Source: Pseudomonas mandelii
GTDB lineage: Bacteria > Pseudomonadota > Gammaproteobacteria > Pseudomonadales > Pseudomonadaceae
Reading direction: 5' to 3'
DNA length: 64,000 bases
NCBI RefSeq assembly: GCF_024138395.1
Contig: NZ_JAMYDU010000010.1
Coordinates: 1 to 64,000, forward strand
Below the pieces are notes generated by a model. That model did no database searches. It saw only the letters and a program-made list of their open reading frames with translations, and was not told the origin of the DNA. The position numbers and the translations under genes were made by a program. Below, piece by piece: positions 53,541-63,162 of this stretch (position 1 is its first letter; every line of letters begins with the position of its first letter).

Positions 53541-54410
53541 ATGGACCGCGTGCGAAATTTACTGGAACAGATCCAGAATCGCCTTGAAGACCTGAACAAG
53601 GCGGAACGCAAAGTCGCCGAAGTGATCCTGCTCAACCCAGAGCAGGCCACCCGGTTCAGCATCGCCGCCCTCGCCCAGGCCTCAAAGGTCAGCGAGCCGA
53701 CGGTCAACCGTTTCTGCCGCTCGTTCGGCGTCAGCGGTTATCCAGAACTCAAACTTCAGTTGGCCCAAAGCCTGGCCAGTGGCGCGGCGTATGTCAGCCG
53801 CGCGGTTGAAGCCGATGACAATCCGGAAGCGTATACGAAGAAGATTTTCGGCAGTGCCATCGCCTCGTTGGACAGTGCGTTGCAGGCGCTTGACCCGAAC
53901 CTGATCAGCCGTGCCGTCGACCTGTTGATCCAGGCCCGGCAGATCCACTTCTTCGGCCTCGGCGCCTCGGCCCCGGTGGCGCTGGATGCGCAGCACAAGT
54001 TCTTCCGCTTCAACCTGGCGGTCACCGCCCATGCCGACGTGCTGATGCAACGCATGATCGCCTCGGTGGCCCACACCGGCGAGTTGTTCGTGATCATTTC
54101 CTACACCGGCCGCACCCGCGAACTGGTGGAAGTGGCGCGCATTGCCCGGGAAAACGGCGCTTCGGTGCTGGGCCTGACGGCCGAGGGTTCGCCGCTGGCC
54201 AAGGCCAGTACGTTGAGCCTGAACATTCCGCTGCCGGAAGACACCGACATCTATATGCCGATGACGTCACGGATCATTCAGCTGACCGTGCTCGATGTGC
54301 TCGCCACCGGCATGACCCTGCGCCGGGGTGTGGATTTCCAGCCGCATTTGCGCAAGATCAAGGAAAGCCTGAATGCCAGTCGGTATCCGATTGGGGATGA
54401 GTTTAATTAA
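53541..54410 (+). CDS. hexR: HexR, RpiR-family repressor of glucose metabolism
   Basis: 289-residue regulator. An N-terminal RpiR-type HTH (residues 1-77, with [19 protein letters not shown] as recognition region) is joined to a SIS sugar-phosphate-binding domain ([18 protein letters not shown] and [13 protein letters not shown]). In Pseudomonas HexR binds KDPG and controls zwf-pgl-eda, edd-glk and gap. It is divergent from zwf with its likely operator between. Followed by a family A REP pair and the broken mutarotase gene. Confidence 0.95.
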   Translation: MDRVRNLLEQIQNRLEDLNKAERKVAEVILLNPEQATRFSIAALAQASKVSEPTVNRFCRSFGVSGYPELKLQLAQSLASGAAYVSRAVEADDNPEAYTKKIFGSAIASLDSALQALDPNLISRAVDLLIQARQIHFFGLGASAPVALDAQHKFFRFNLAVTAHADVLMQRMIASVAHTGELFVIISYTGRTRELVEVARIARENGASVLGLTAEGSPLAKASTLSLNIPLPEDTDIYMPMTSRIIQLTVLDVLATGMTLRRGVDFQPHLRKIKESLNASRYPIGDEFN

Positions 54411-54418
54411 TCCACCTT

Positions 54419-54511
54419 AAAAGATCGCAGCCTCGCTTCGCTCGACAGCTCCTACAAGGGATCGGCGTAAACCTGTAGGAGCTGTCGAGCGAAGCGAGGC
54501 TGCGATCTTTT
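54419..54511. repeat. REP-like inverted pair, family A
   Basis: aaaagatcgcagcctcgctt to its complement, arms of about 37 bp, between convergent hexR and the mutarotase gene. Confidence 0.85.
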
Positions 54512-54527
54512 GATCTTTTAATCTTTT

Positions 54528-55381
54528 TCACGCCCCAACCCGCGCCTGCAAACTCAAATGCGCCCGCTCTCCCGGCGCCAGGCACAGGCTATCGGTGCCG
54601 CCGCTAGCCGCTTCCACACAGACGAACTCTAAAACCTCGTTCCAGCTCACGCCCAGCAACGGCCGCGAGCCTGGATGCCAGACCACCGTGTCTGCATGGT
54701 CACCGGTATCGATGCACAGTTGCCGCTGCCAGGCGTGATCCTTGAGCTGCAATTCGCCGTCATGCTGGAACACTCGCTGACAACCGCCGTCGACCCGCAA
54801 CTCGCCTTCCTGCTGGCAAACCTGGCGGCTTAACTGGTCGTAACCTTGCGCGCCGTCGAGCCCAGACAGCGCTACCTCACCCACGTCACCAATACGCCAA
54901 TAGGCGTGCAACGCCTGGCTCAACTGGCACGGCATGTCGTCTGATGCTCGGTGCTCAGGTGCAAATCCATGCGTTCGCCCAGGTGTGCGTGCAAGTCCAC
55001 TTGCCAGTCGCACAGCTGTAACTGCCAGTGCAGGTGCACGCCATCGTCATCACTGCTGCTGTCGAGCAGTTTCCAGTCGAGCAAACGCGCCCAGCCATGG
55101 GACGGCCAGGCGTTTTCGCTCGGATGACGGCCATACCACGGCCAGCACACCGGCACACCGCCGCGAATCGCACCGACATGCGGCCACTTCGCCGCGCACC
55201 ACAACCAGGGTTTCTGACCCTTGGGCTGAAAGTGCAGCAACTGCGCGCCCTGCCGACTGAACACCGCCTGACACAGCGGATGGTCGATCACCAGCACATC
55301 GCGCATCTGATAGCGCTCCCACGCAAACACCGGACGTTCGCGCAAGGATTTGAAGAAGCGTTGTAGCGGATGCTCAAGCAT
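54528..55381 (-). pseudogene. D-hexose-6-phosphate mutarotase (YeaD type), frameshifted
   Basis: Two overlapping frames together make one aldose-1-epimerase-like protein. The first, from ATG 55381, reads MLEHPLQRFFKSLRERPVF through VPVCWPWYGRHPSE and SHGWAR to DLHLSTEHQ. It then hits a stop after TTCRAS. The second frame continues with DDMPCQLSQALHAYWRIGD and ends at 54528. One extra base in cagacgacatg (54933-54943) would restore a 284-residue protein, near YeaD length. The active-site His/Arg segment and the later QRVFQHDGEL block are both present. It lies in the expected place between oprB and hexR. Either a real loss or a sequence error. Confidence 0.82.
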
Positions 55382-55413
55382 GTGCCACGGTCCTGAAAAT
55401 CATTTTTCTACCT

Positions 55414-55505
55414 GATCGTTCCCACGCTCTGCGTGGGAATGCATCCCGTGACGCTCTGCGTCACATACGATGAGCGGCGTTACCACGCAGAGCGTGGGAA
55501 CGATC
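55414..55505. repeat. REP-like inverted repeat, family C
   Basis: gatcgttcccacgctctgcg to its complement, between the mutarotase start and the oprB terminator. Confidence 0.83.
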
Positions 55506-55529
55506 TGTCCAAGGGGTATGCGGCCCCCC

Positions 55530-55564
55530 AAAAAAAAGCGGACAGCCATGGCCGTCCGCAAAAA
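55530..55564 (-). terminator. Terminator after oprB
   Basis: Near-palindrome gcggacagccatggccgtcc-gc followed on the minus strand by eight T, about 35 bp past the oprB stop. Confidence 0.8.
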
Positions 55565-55597
55565 TGCGCACATAGAGAGGAGCTTATCGCAACAGCG

Positions 55598-56944
55598 TTA
55601 GAACACCGACTGAATTTTCAGACCAGCCACCAGAGCATTGTCGACTTCATCCACACCGCCCGGGTGAGTGATGTATTGCAGGTTAGGACGTACGGTCAGC
55701 CAGTTGGTAACGTGGAAGCCGTAGTTGATCTCGTAGTTGTACTCGGTGGACCGCAACGGCGAGAACAGCGGATCGTTGTAGTCGCTGACACCATTGGCGG
55801 CGTTGACCAACTCGGCGTTCTTCTTCACGTCCTCGTTGACATGGATACGGGCAAAACCGATCCCGACGTCATCTTTTGGACGTGCGTCGAATGGGCCCTT
55901 GTACACAAACATCAGCGACTGATAGTTGTCGACGATGTTGGTGTCCTTGTCGTGGAAAGTGGCGTTGGCCGCGATGTTCAGACCGCGCGAAGCGTCCCCG
56001 TTGTGGGTGGTGAGTTGTTGCTGCGCCACGAACCAGTAGCCGGACTTGCTGCTGTGGCTGCGATAGGCGTTGCCGCTGGTTGCCGCATCATTGCCGTCTT
56101 CGTCTTCACGAACGTCATCGGCCTTGGCTGTACTCTTGTAGTAACCCACACGGTATTCGCCCGGCAGGTTGTTGACCTTCGGTGACCAGACCAGTTCGAC
56201 CGGCAAGACGGTACCCTCGGTACCACTGCCGCTGAGCTTGAAGCCGTTACCGTGTTCCAGTTGCGACGGGTTCTGGTTGTACGCGCCGATCTGCGCATAG
56301 AATTCAGGCGTGATGTTGTACTTCACGCGAATTGCCGCCTGCATGACCGGCCAGTTGTACCAGATGTTGGTCGCCCAGTTACCCACTTGGGAACCGCAGA
56401 ACGCCAGGTTCTGGAACTCGCAAGGGAAGGTGTTGAAGTCTTCACCTTCACCAAAGTAACCGGCCTTGATGTCCAGTTTATTGTCGAGGAATTGATGCTG
56501 GATCCACAATTGGGTCAGACGGACCATATGGCCACGGCCGTAGACTTCCTGGGAGGAACTCAAAGTGCCGGCACGCGGGTCGCCGACGCGATCATTGGAG
56601 ATGTTCTCACCGTTACGGTTGGTGAGCTGAATCTTGGCCTGGGTATTATCCCAGCCCCACAGTTTTTCCAGGTCCAGCGCCACGCCCAGGCCAAACTGGT
56701 CGGCGTAACGCGCCGTCTTGTCGTCGTTGTAGCCGCCATGCAGATTGGCGCCCATTTCACCGACGTAGTCGGCCTTGATGTCGATGCCTTGTTCGATCAG
56801 CCTGGTCCTTGCGCCACCCCAATCCCCGGTCATCCACTGCGAGTCGGCACTGAACGCGTCAGCCGCGTGTGCGCTACCGGCCAGCATCATTGCCGCAATC
56901 GCTGACAACTGGCAGATAAGCTGAGCGTTGTTGTTCTTCTTCAT
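55598..56944 (-). CDS. oprB: Carbohydrate-selective porin OprB
   Basis: Outer-membrane 16-strand porin for glucose and related sugars, 448 residues. Signal peptide ends at GSAHA (residue 27-28), then the OprB opening SQWMTGDWGGARTRLIEQGI, many aromatic girdle residues, and a C-terminal strand ending KIQSVF, with the terminal Phe needed for assembly. It is downstream of gtsD on the same strand after 219 bp, with its own AATAACAATAAAA Hfq/Crc-like element before the ATG. Confidence 0.95.
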   Translation of the reverse strand: MKKNNNAQLICQLSAIAAMMLAGSAHAADAFSADSQWMTGDWGGARTRLIEQGIDIKADYVGEMGANLHGGYNDDKTARYADQFGLGVALDLEKLWGWDNTQAKIQLTNRNGENISNDRVGDPRAGTLSSSQEVYGRGHMVRLTQLWIQHQFLDNKLDIKAGYFGEGEDFNTFPCEFQNLAFCGSQVGNWATNIWYNWPVMQAAIRVKYNITPEFYAQIGAYNQNPSQLEHGNGFKLSGSGTEGTVLPVELVWSPKVNNLPGEYRVGYYKSTAKADDVREDEDGNDAATSGNAYRSHSSKSGYWFVAQQQLTTHNGDASRGLNIAANATFHDKDTNIVDNYQSLMFVYKGPFDARPKDDVGIGFARIHVNEDVKKNAELVNAANGVSDYNDPLFSPLRSTEYNYEINYGFHVTNWLTVRPNLQYITHPGGVDEVDNALVAGLKIQSVF

Positions 56945-56957
56945 CCCTACATCCTCG

Positions 56958-56970
56958 TTTTATTGTTATT
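56958..56970 (-). promoter_or_regulatory. Candidate Hfq/Crc site at oprB
   Basis: AATAACAATAAAA on the transcript strand, just before the CGAGGA ribosome site; contains AATAACAA. Confidence 0.55.
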
Positions 56971-57051
56971 AACTGTTTTTATCTAACGCGGTTTACAACG
57001 GTTGCGGCGGATGTCCCCATCTGCCGCGAATCCCCCTGTGGAAGCGGCTTG

Positions 57052-57152
57052 TGTGGGAGCTGGCTTGCCTGCGATGCAGGCGACTCGGTTTAATGTCGAA
57101 CCGAGTTGATGCCATCGCAGCGGTGCGGCGATCCGACAAGCCAGCTCCCACA
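57052..57152. repeat. REP-like inverted pair, family B
   Basis: tgtgggagctggcttg to caagccagctccca ca, with an extra inner stem (actcggtt / aaccgagt). Lies between gtsD and oprB. Confidence 0.8.
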
Positions 57153-57163
57153 TTTTTTGATCT

Positions 57164-58324
57164 TCAGCGGCCTTTGAATTGGGCGACGTTGGCACTATGA
57201 GCTTCAGCTTTCGGCAGGCCGGCCACCCCCAGGCGTTCACCAGTCTTGGCGTCGAACAACAGCACTTTCGATGGATCGAATTGCAGGGTCAGGGTCTCGC
57301 CCACGGCCGGCGCCACGTCCGGTGCCAGGCGGCAGCAGACTTTGGTGTCGTTGAGGTTGACGAACACCAAGGTGTCGGGACCGGTCGGTTCGGTGACCTG
57401 CACTTCGGCGCGGATGGTCGGCAAACCATTCGGCTCGCCGTTCGCCAGCACGATTTGCTCCGGGCGCATGCCGAGGATCACTTCGCGGTCTTCAAGCCCG
57501 GCGTCCTGCATGCCCAGCGGCAATTCGCAACGCGCCTGACCGCTGTCGAGCAGTGCGACCAGACGACCTTCCTTACGCTGCAAACGCAGAGGAATGAAGT
57601 TCATTGGCGGCGAACCGATGAAGCTCGCCACGAACAGGTTGGCCGGGTTGTTGTAGATGTCTTTTGGCGTGCCGAACTGCTGAATGATCCCGTCCTTCAT
57701 CACCGCCACTTTGTCGCCCAGAGTCATGGCTTCGATCTGGTCGTGAGTCACGTAGACCGTGGTGGTTTTCAGGCGCTGGTGCATCAGTTTCATTTCGGTG
57801 CGCATCTCGACCCGCAGTTTGGCGTCGAGGTTGGACAGCGGTTCGTCGAACAGGTAAATCTTCGGCCGCCGCGCCAGCGCCCGGCCCATGGCCACGCGCT
57901 GTTGTTGACCACCGGAGAGCTGGCCCGGTTTACGGCTGAGCAAGTGTTCGATTTGCAGCAGCTTGGCGACGCGAGCGACTTCTTCGTCGATTTCGGCGGT
58001 GGGCATTTTGCGAATCTTCAGACCGAACGCGATGTTGTCGCGCACGCTCATGGTCGGGTACAGCGCGTAAGACTGGAACACCATGGCGATGTCGCGATCT
58101 TTCGGGCTCATGCCGCTGATGTCGGCGTCGTCCACCAGAATCGCCCCGCCGCTGATGTTTTCAAGTCCCGCGATGCAGTTCATCAGCGTGGATTTGCCGC
58201 AGCCCGATGGGCCGACCAGGATCAGGAATTCCCCGTCATCGATCTTCAGTTCGATGTTTTTCAGGGTGTCCGGCAAGCCAGCGCCGTAGGTCTTGTTGAC
58301 GTTGCGTAATTCGAGAGTTGCCAT
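57164..58324 (-). CDS. gtsD: Glucose ABC transporter ATPase
   Basis: 386-residue ATPase of the MalK/UgpC type that powers glucose import. Walker A GPSGCGKST at about 38-46, Q-loop MVFQSYALYPTMSV, signature LSGGQQQRVAMGRAL, Walker B IYLFDEPLSNLD, and H-loop VTHDQ. The C-terminal regulatory TOBE region (from about 240, VILGMRPEQI) is present. Starts 3 bp after the gtsC stop. Neighbours fix the sugar as glucose. Confidence 0.94.
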   Translation of the reverse strand: MATLELRNVNKTYGAGLPDTLKNIELKIDDGEFLILVGPSGCGKSTLMNCIAGLENISGGAILVDDADISGMSPKDRDIAMVFQSYALYPTMSVRDNIAFGLKIRKMPTAEIDEEVARVAKLLQIEHLLSRKPGQLSGGQQQRVAMGRALARRPKIYLFDEPLSNLDAKLRVEMRTEMKLMHQRLKTTTVYVTHDQIEAMTLGDKVAVMKDGIIQQFGTPKDIYNNPANLFVASFIGSPPMNFIPLRLQRKEGRLVALLDSGQARCELPLGMQDAGLEDREVILGMRPEQIVLANGEPNGLPTIRAEVQVTEPTGPDTLVFVNLNDTKVCCRLAPDVAPAVGETLTLQFDPSKVLLFDAKTGERLGVAGLPKAEAHSANVAQFKGR

Positions 58325-58327
58325 GTT

Positions 58328-59173
58328 CTACCCCTTGACCGCGCCGGACGTCAGCCCACGCAGGAAATACTTGCCAGCGAATATGTAGACCAGCAGTGTC
58401 GGCAGCCCGGCGATCATCGCGGCGGCCATATCAACGTTGTATTCCTTGGTCCCGGTGCTGGTGTTGACCAGGTTGTTCAGGGCCACGGTAATCGGCTGGG
58501 CATCGCCACTGGCGAAGACCACGCCGAACAGGAAGTCATTCCAGATTTGCGTGAACTGCCAGATCAGGCAGACCATCACGATCGGGATCGACATCGGCAG
58601 CAGGATCTTCCAGAAAATTGTGAAGAAGCCCGCGCCATCCAGTCGCGCCGCCTTGACCAGCGCATCCGGAATGCTCACGTAGTAGTTGCGGAAGAACAGC
58701 GTGGTGAACGCCAGGCCGTAGACCACGTGCACCAGCACCAGCCCGGTGGTGGTGTTGGCCAGGCCGATCTTGCCGAGGGTGAACGAGGCTGGCAGCAGCA
58801 CGGTCTGGAACGGCAGGAAGCAGCCGAACAACAACAGGCCGAAGAACAGTTGCGAACCACGGAAGCGCCACATCGACAGCACGTAGCCGTTCATGGCACC
58901 GATGAACGTAGAGATCAGTACCGCCGGCACAGTGATTTTCACCGAGTTCCAGAAGTAGCTGCCGACACTGTCCCAGGCCTTGATCCAGCCAATACCGTCG
59001 ATCACGCTCGGCCAGCTCAACAGGTTGCCGGTGCGGATGTCTTCCGGGGATTTGAAACTGGTCAGCAACATCACCACCAGTGGGACCAAATAGATCGCAG
59101 CGGCCAGCAACAACGTCGCGTAAATGGCAATGCGGCTGAAGCTGATCGCCGGTTTTCCGAGTTGATTACTCAT
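58328..59173 (-). CDS. gtsC: Glucose ABC transporter permease
   Basis: Inner-membrane permease of 281 residues with six helices, MalG-type. The EAA loop that docks to the ATPase is IPDALVKAARLDGAGFFTIF then ILLPMSIP. It overlaps gtsB by 8 bp and precedes gtsD by 3 bp. N-terminus MSNQLGKPAISFSRIAIYAT leads into the first helix; the C-terminus ends LRGLTSGAVKG, the classical G-x-V-K-G end. Confidence 0.94.
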   Translation of the reverse strand: MSNQLGKPAISFSRIAIYATLLLAAAIYLVPLVVMLLTSFKSPEDIRTGNLLSWPSVIDGIGWIKAWDSVGSYFWNSVKITVPAVLISTFIGAMNGYVLSMWRFRGSQLFFGLLLFGCFLPFQTVLLPASFTLGKIGLANTTTGLVLVHVVYGLAFTTLFFRNYYVSIPDALVKAARLDGAGFFTIFWKILLPMSIPIVMVCLIWQFTQIWNDFLFGVVFASGDAQPITVALNNLVNTSTGTKEYNVDMAAAMIAGLPTLLVYIFAGKYFLRGLTSGAVKG

Positions 59174-60074
59174 GGCGTTTGCCTCGCAATTCGGAGTACA
59201 GGTACGGCACCAGAATCGCCAGGATCGCGCCGAGCATCATCATGGCGCTCGCCGAACCAATGCCCATCTGGCCACGGCTGAACGTGAAGGAGTACATGAA
59301 CATCGCTGGCAGGTCGGATGAATAGCCCGGACCACCCGCAGTCATTGCTGCCACTAGGTCGAAGCTCTTGATCGCGATGTGCGCGAGGATCATGAAAGCG
59401 CTGAAGAACACCGGGCGCAGGCTCGGCAATACGATCTTCAGGTAGATGGTCGGCAGGCTCGCGCCGTCGACTTGCGCCGCGCGGATGATCGATTGATCGA
59501 CGCCACGCAGGCCGGCCAGGAACATCGCCATCACAAACCCGGAGGCTTGCCACACGGCGGCGATCACCAGGCAATACACCACGCGATCCTGATCCACCAG
59601 CCAATCGAGACGGAAGCCTTCCCAGCCCCAGTCGCGCAGCATTTTGTCCAGACCCAGGCCTGGGTTGAGCAGCCATTTCCACGCGGTACCGGTGACGATC
59701 ATCGAGAGCGCCATCGGGTACAGGTAAACGGTGCGGATGAAGCCTTCCTTGCGAATGCGCTGATCCAGCAGCACGGCGAGGAACACCCCCAGCACCAGAC
59801 TGATGCCGATGAACATGCCGCCGAACACCGCGAGGTTCTTGCTCGCGACCCACCAGCGATCGTTGTCCATCAAGCGAATGTATTGCTGCAGGCCGACCCA
59901 CTTATAGCTCGGCATGAAGCTGGAATTGGTGAAGGACAGAACAAATGTCCAGAGGATGTAACCGTAAAAACCAACCAGGACGATCAGCATGCTCGGCGCC
60001 AAAACCAGTTTGGGGAGCCAGCGCTGCAATGCGTCGAACGGTGAGGCTTTGCTGAAAACCGCCACAGAGCTCAT
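59166..60074 (-). CDS. gtsB: Glucose ABC transporter permease
   Basis: Inner-membrane permease of 302 residues, MalF-type, with six helices and the EAA loop VDQSIIRAAQVDGASLPTIY followed by IVLPSLRP. MTAGGPGYSSDLPAMFMY is a usual late loop of sugar permeases. It pairs with GtsC. Separated from gtsA by 166 bp that hold a REP pair, which may lower expression of gtsBCD relative to the binding protein. Confidence 0.94.
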   Translation of the reverse strand: MSSVAVFSKASPFDALQRWLPKLVLAPSMLIVLVGFYGYILWTFVLSFTNSSFMPSYKWVGLQQYIRLMDNDRWWVASKNLAVFGGMFIGISLVLGVFLAVLLDQRIRKEGFIRTVYLYPMALSMIVTGTAWKWLLNPGLGLDKMLRDWGWEGFRLDWLVDQDRVVYCLVIAAVWQASGFVMAMFLAGLRGVDQSIIRAAQVDGASLPTIYLKIVLPSLRPVFFSAFMILAHIAIKSFDLVAAMTAGGPGYSSDLPAMFMYSFTFSRGQMGIGSASAMMMLGAILAILVPYLYSELRGKRHE

Positions 60075-60118
60075 CGGGATAATCCAGGTGAAGAAGTGAG
60101 GATCACAGAGCGATCCTT

Positions 60119-60210
60119 TGTAGGAGCGAGGCTTGCCCGCGAAGGCGGTGTAACGGGTGACAAATGTGTTGAATGTCAGACTGCTTTCGCGGGCAAGCCT
60201 CGCTCCTACA
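60119..60210. repeat. REP-like inverted pair inside the gts operon, family B
   Basis: tgtaggagcgaggcttgccc to its complement between gtsA and gtsB. Such elements after a binding-protein gene often stabilise the upstream mRNA. Confidence 0.85.
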
Positions 60211-60240
60211 AGGGGAGCGCTCTCAGATATGTGCCGAAGA

Positions 60241-61548
60241 TTACTGGGCAGCTTTGACAGCCGACGCCAGTTGCGCGCTGGCCTTGGCCGGGTCAGCGTT
60301 TTTGTCGTTCATGAAGTTGGTGACCACATCAAAGATCGCGCCCTGCACGGCCAGGGATGTGGCCATGTTGTGCGCCATGCTCGGTTGCAGGCCGCCGGTC
60401 TTCTCGTCTGCCAGGAAATCCTTGGCCGCCGCTTGAGCGCAAGAATCGAAGCCCAGCGCGCTCATGTCGTTAAGCATGTCGGTACGCACCGGGATCGAGC
60501 CTTTGTTGATGCTGAAGACTTTCTGGAAGTCTTTGCCCAGAGCAACCTTGGCCAGGTCTTGCTGGGCGGCGATGTCACCTTTGCGATCGGCTTTGAGCTT
60601 GAACACAGCCATCGAGTCGATGTTGTAGGTGAAGGCTTTTTCGGTGCCCGGGAACGGCACGCACTGGTAGTCCTTGCCCGCGACTTTCTTGGCGGCGGTC
60701 CATTCGCTTTTGGCCCAGTCGCCCATCATCTGCATGCCGGCCTTGCCATTGATGACGTCGGCGGCAGCGATGTTCCAGTCACGACCGGCGCGGTTCGAGT
60801 CCATGTAGCCGGTGATTTTTTTCAGCTCGGTGAAGGCCTTGGCCATCTCGGGGCCGGAGAGGGTTTTCTGATCCAGGTCGACCAGCGCTTTCTTGTAACC
60901 GTCGGCGCCCATGACCGAGAGCACCACGTCTTCAAACACGGTGCTGTCCTGCCAAGGCTGGCCACCGTGAGCGAGCGCGATGAAGCCGGCGGCTTTGAGC
61001 TTGTCGCCAGCGGCATAGAATTCTTCGAGGGTGGTCGGCGCTTTTTCGATCCCGGCTTTCTTGAAGACTTCCGGGTTGATCCACAGCCAGTTGACGCGGT
61101 GAATGTTCACCGGCACGGCGACGTAATCGCCTTCGTATTTCACGGTGTCGGAGACTTTCTTGATCAGCAGGTTATCCCAGCCTTCGGACTTGGAAACCTC
61201 TTTGAGGGTGTCGGTGCTGAGCAGGCCAGTGCTGCCCCACTCCTGGATATCCGGCCCCTTGATCTGGGCAACGCCCGGCGGGTTACCGGCGACGGCGCGG
61301 CTTTTGAGTACGGTCATGGCCGTGGAGCCGCCACCGCCGGCGACTGCGCCGTCTTTCCAGGTGAAGCCGTCTTTTTCGACTTGGGCCTTGAGCACATCGA
61401 CGGCCGCTTTTTCACCACCAGACGTCCACCAGTGAACGACTTCCACCGAACCTTTGGCATCGGCGGCAAGGGCACTGACGGGGAATGCCGCAACGGGAAG
61501 CAGAGAAGCGAGAGAAATGACAGTAGCGAGGCGAGAAATCGCATTCAT
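60241..61548 (-). CDS. gtsA: Glucose-binding periplasmic protein
   Basis: Periplasmic receptor of 435 residues. Signal peptide ends near VSALA (residue 29), then [20 protein letters not shown], the usual start of sugar-binding proteins of cluster [21 protein letters not shown] and [20 protein letters not shown] are ligand-lobe segments with aromatic sugar-stacking residues. First gene of gtsABCD. An AACAACAAGAA element precedes the ribosome site. Confidence 0.94.
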   Translation of the reverse strand: MNAISRLATVISLASLLPVAAFPVSALAADAKGSVEVVHWWTSGGEKAAVDVLKAQVEKDGFTWKDGAVAGGGGSTAMTVLKSRAVAGNPPGVAQIKGPDIQEWGSTGLLSTDTLKEVSKSEGWDNLLIKKVSDTVKYEGDYVAVPVNIHRVNWLWINPEVFKKAGIEKAPTTLEEFYAAGDKLKAAGFIALAHGGQPWQDSTVFEDVVLSVMGADGYKKALVDLDQKTLSGPEMAKAFTELKKITGYMDSNRAGRDWNIAAADVINGKAGMQMMGDWAKSEWTAAKKVAGKDYQCVPFPGTEKAFTYNIDSMAVFKLKADRKGDIAAQQDLAKVALGKDFQKVFSINKGSIPVRTDMLNDMSALGFDSCAQAAAKDFLADEKTGGLQPSMAHNMATSLAVQGAIFDVVTNFMNDKNADPAKASAQLASAVKAAQ

Positions 61549-61560
61549 CTAGTAGTACCT

Positions 61561-61573
61561 TTCTTGTTGTTAT
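61561..61573 (-). promoter_or_regulatory. Candidate Hfq/Crc site at gtsA
   Basis: ATAACAACAAGAA on the transcript strand just before AAAGGTA; contains AACAACAA and AACAAGAA. Confidence 0.6.
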
Positions 61574-61665
61574 GCATGCAAGTCTGGTGCTTGCGCTACA
61601 TAGGATTCTAAACAGGGGATGCCCCTTCGCAGGTAACGAAGGGACGCGCGAATGTCACCACATGG

Positions 61666-62925
61666 TTACACAGGAATGCTCTGGGACAATTGCGCCAGCG
61701 CAGTGGCCATGCTCGGCGCCAACGGCAGGCGCGGGATCAATACGGCTTGCCAGGCGTGATACAGGTCGGGTTTGCCGGCCCAGATATCGGCGCTCGGACG
61801 GTTCAGCGGATCGAGTTCATGGTGCCAACTGCCATCGCAACGGTCGATGAAATGACTGTCACAGAATTCCCAGAACAGTCGGTACCAGCGCTCGTATTGT
61901 TCATCACCGGTGCGTTTGAGCAGCGCACTGGCCGCGGCGCTGGCTTCGGCGTGGGTCCAGTGCAAGCGATGGCGAACCACCGCGCGGTTATCCCAGTCGA
62001 GGGTATAAACAATGCCCGGCGCACCGTCGACGTCCCAGCCGTGACGGCAATTGTGCTCGAAGAGTTTTTGCGCATCGGTGGCGAGCCAGCCCGGCGTGAG
62101 TATCCCGGCCTGCACTCGCGCCGCTTCAAGATGCAGCAACAGCCGCGCCCATTCGAAACCATGACCCGGCGTGGTGCCGTAAGGACGGAAACCGTCGGCC
62201 GGGTTGTCGTGGTTGTAGTCGCGTAGCGGCTGCCAGTCGCGGTCGAAATGCTCGACCACCAGGTAATCGTTGGCCGCGGCGTGATCGTGAATGACGCGCT
62301 CGACAATGCGCTGGGCGCGAATCAGCCAGCGGTTGTCCTCGGTGACATCGGCCAGGGCGAGGAAGGCTTCGGTGGCGTGCATGTTGCTGTTGGCGCCGCG
62401 ATAGGCTTCTTCTTCATTCCAGTCGCGGGTGAAGGATTCGCGCATGGCGCCCTCCTCCTCGCACCAGAAATGCGTGTCGATGATGTGGATCGCATCGTCG
62501 AGCAAGGCTTGTGCACCGGGACGCTGAGCGACCACTGCAGAACTCGCGGCCAATGCCACGAAGGCATGCAGGTAAGCGGCTTTGCCGGTATTGCCGTCGC
62601 GGTGTTCGGGCGTGGCGAACCAGCCTCCGTGTTCGGCATCACGCAGCGGCCCGCTGAGGGCCTGGATGCCGTGATCCACCAGCTCGGCAAAACCCGGCAG
62701 GCCCTGGATATGGGCCATGGCAAAGCTGTGAGTCATGCGCGCGGTGTTCATGGTTTCGGCTTGTGCGTTGGCCGGGAGGCGACCCTTTTCATCGAGATTT
62801 CCGAAACCTTCGGCAAGCTTTGAAGCCTTGGCAAACGCCAACAGGCGCAAGCCTTCGGCGGCGAGCCATTGCTGATGGGCAGGCGCGTTCAGCCAACTGC
62901 TGAAGGCAGGTTGGAAGGTGTCCAT
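61666..62925 (-). CDS. AGE-family sugar isomerase/epimerase (mannose isomerase-like)
   Basis: Cytosolic (alpha/alpha)6-barrel protein of 419 residues, of the N-acylglucosamine 2-epimerase family. Conserved signs are ARMTHSFAMAHIQG, YRGANSNMHATEAFLALAD, GTTPGHGFEWARLLLHLEAA, and RLHWTHAEASAAASALL, which supply the active-site Arg, His and Glu residues. In sugar loci these act as mannose/fructose isomerases (YihS-like) rather than amino-sugar epimerases. It lies just upstream of gtsA on the same strand (117-bp gap) and carries the same A-rich leader. Confidence 0.88.
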   Translation of the reverse strand: MDTFQPAFSSWLNAPAHQQWLAAEGLRLLAFAKASKLAEGFGNLDEKGRLPANAQAETMNTARMTHSFAMAHIQGLPGFAELVDHGIQALSGPLRDAEHGGWFATPEHRDGNTGKAAYLHAFVALAASSAVVAQRPGAQALLDDAIHIIDTHFWCEEEGAMRESFTRDWNEEEAYRGANSNMHATEAFLALADVTEDNRWLIRAQRIVERVIHDHAAANDYLVVEHFDRDWQPLRDYNHDNPADGFRPYGTTPGHGFEWARLLLHLEAARVQAGILTPGWLATDAQKLFEHNCRHGWDVDGAPGIVYTLDWDNRAVVRHRLHWTHAEASAAASALLKRTGDEQYERWYRLFWEFCDSHFIDRCDGSWHHELDPLNRPSADIWAGKPDLYHAWQAVLIPRLPLAPSMATALAQLSQSIPV

Positions 62926-62934
62926 GGGAGTACC

Positions 62935-62949
62935 TTTTTTGTTGTTATG
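62935..62949 (-). promoter_or_regulatory. Candidate Hfq/Crc site at the AGE-family gene
   Basis: ATAACAACAAAAAA on the transcript strand directly before AGGTA; contains AACAACAA and overlaps the ribosome site. Confidence 0.6.
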
Positions 62950-63058
62950 ACTGGGGGCAGTCTAAACAACGGGGGGTGACGGGCAGGTAACGAAGGGGGC
63001 GAGTTATGTCACCGAGTTGTGACATTTGCCTTCAGGCATGTGTTGAATGATCTGACGC

Positions 63059-63144
63059 CATCGCGGGCAAGCCCGCTCCCACAAGGTTTTGCACATATTT
63101 TTGAAAATGCAGGTAATCCTGTGGGAGCTGGCTTGCCCGCGATG
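63059..63144. repeat. REP-like inverted pair, family B
   Basis: catcgcgggcaagcccgctc to its near complement, between the kinase stop and the AGE-family gene. Confidence 0.82.
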
Positions 63145-63162
63145 AACGATAACGCGGTGCCG

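Noticed and set aside
60157..61611. 484-codon plus-strand frame over gtsA
   Set aside because: Antisense of the glucose-binding protein and begins inside a REP arm.
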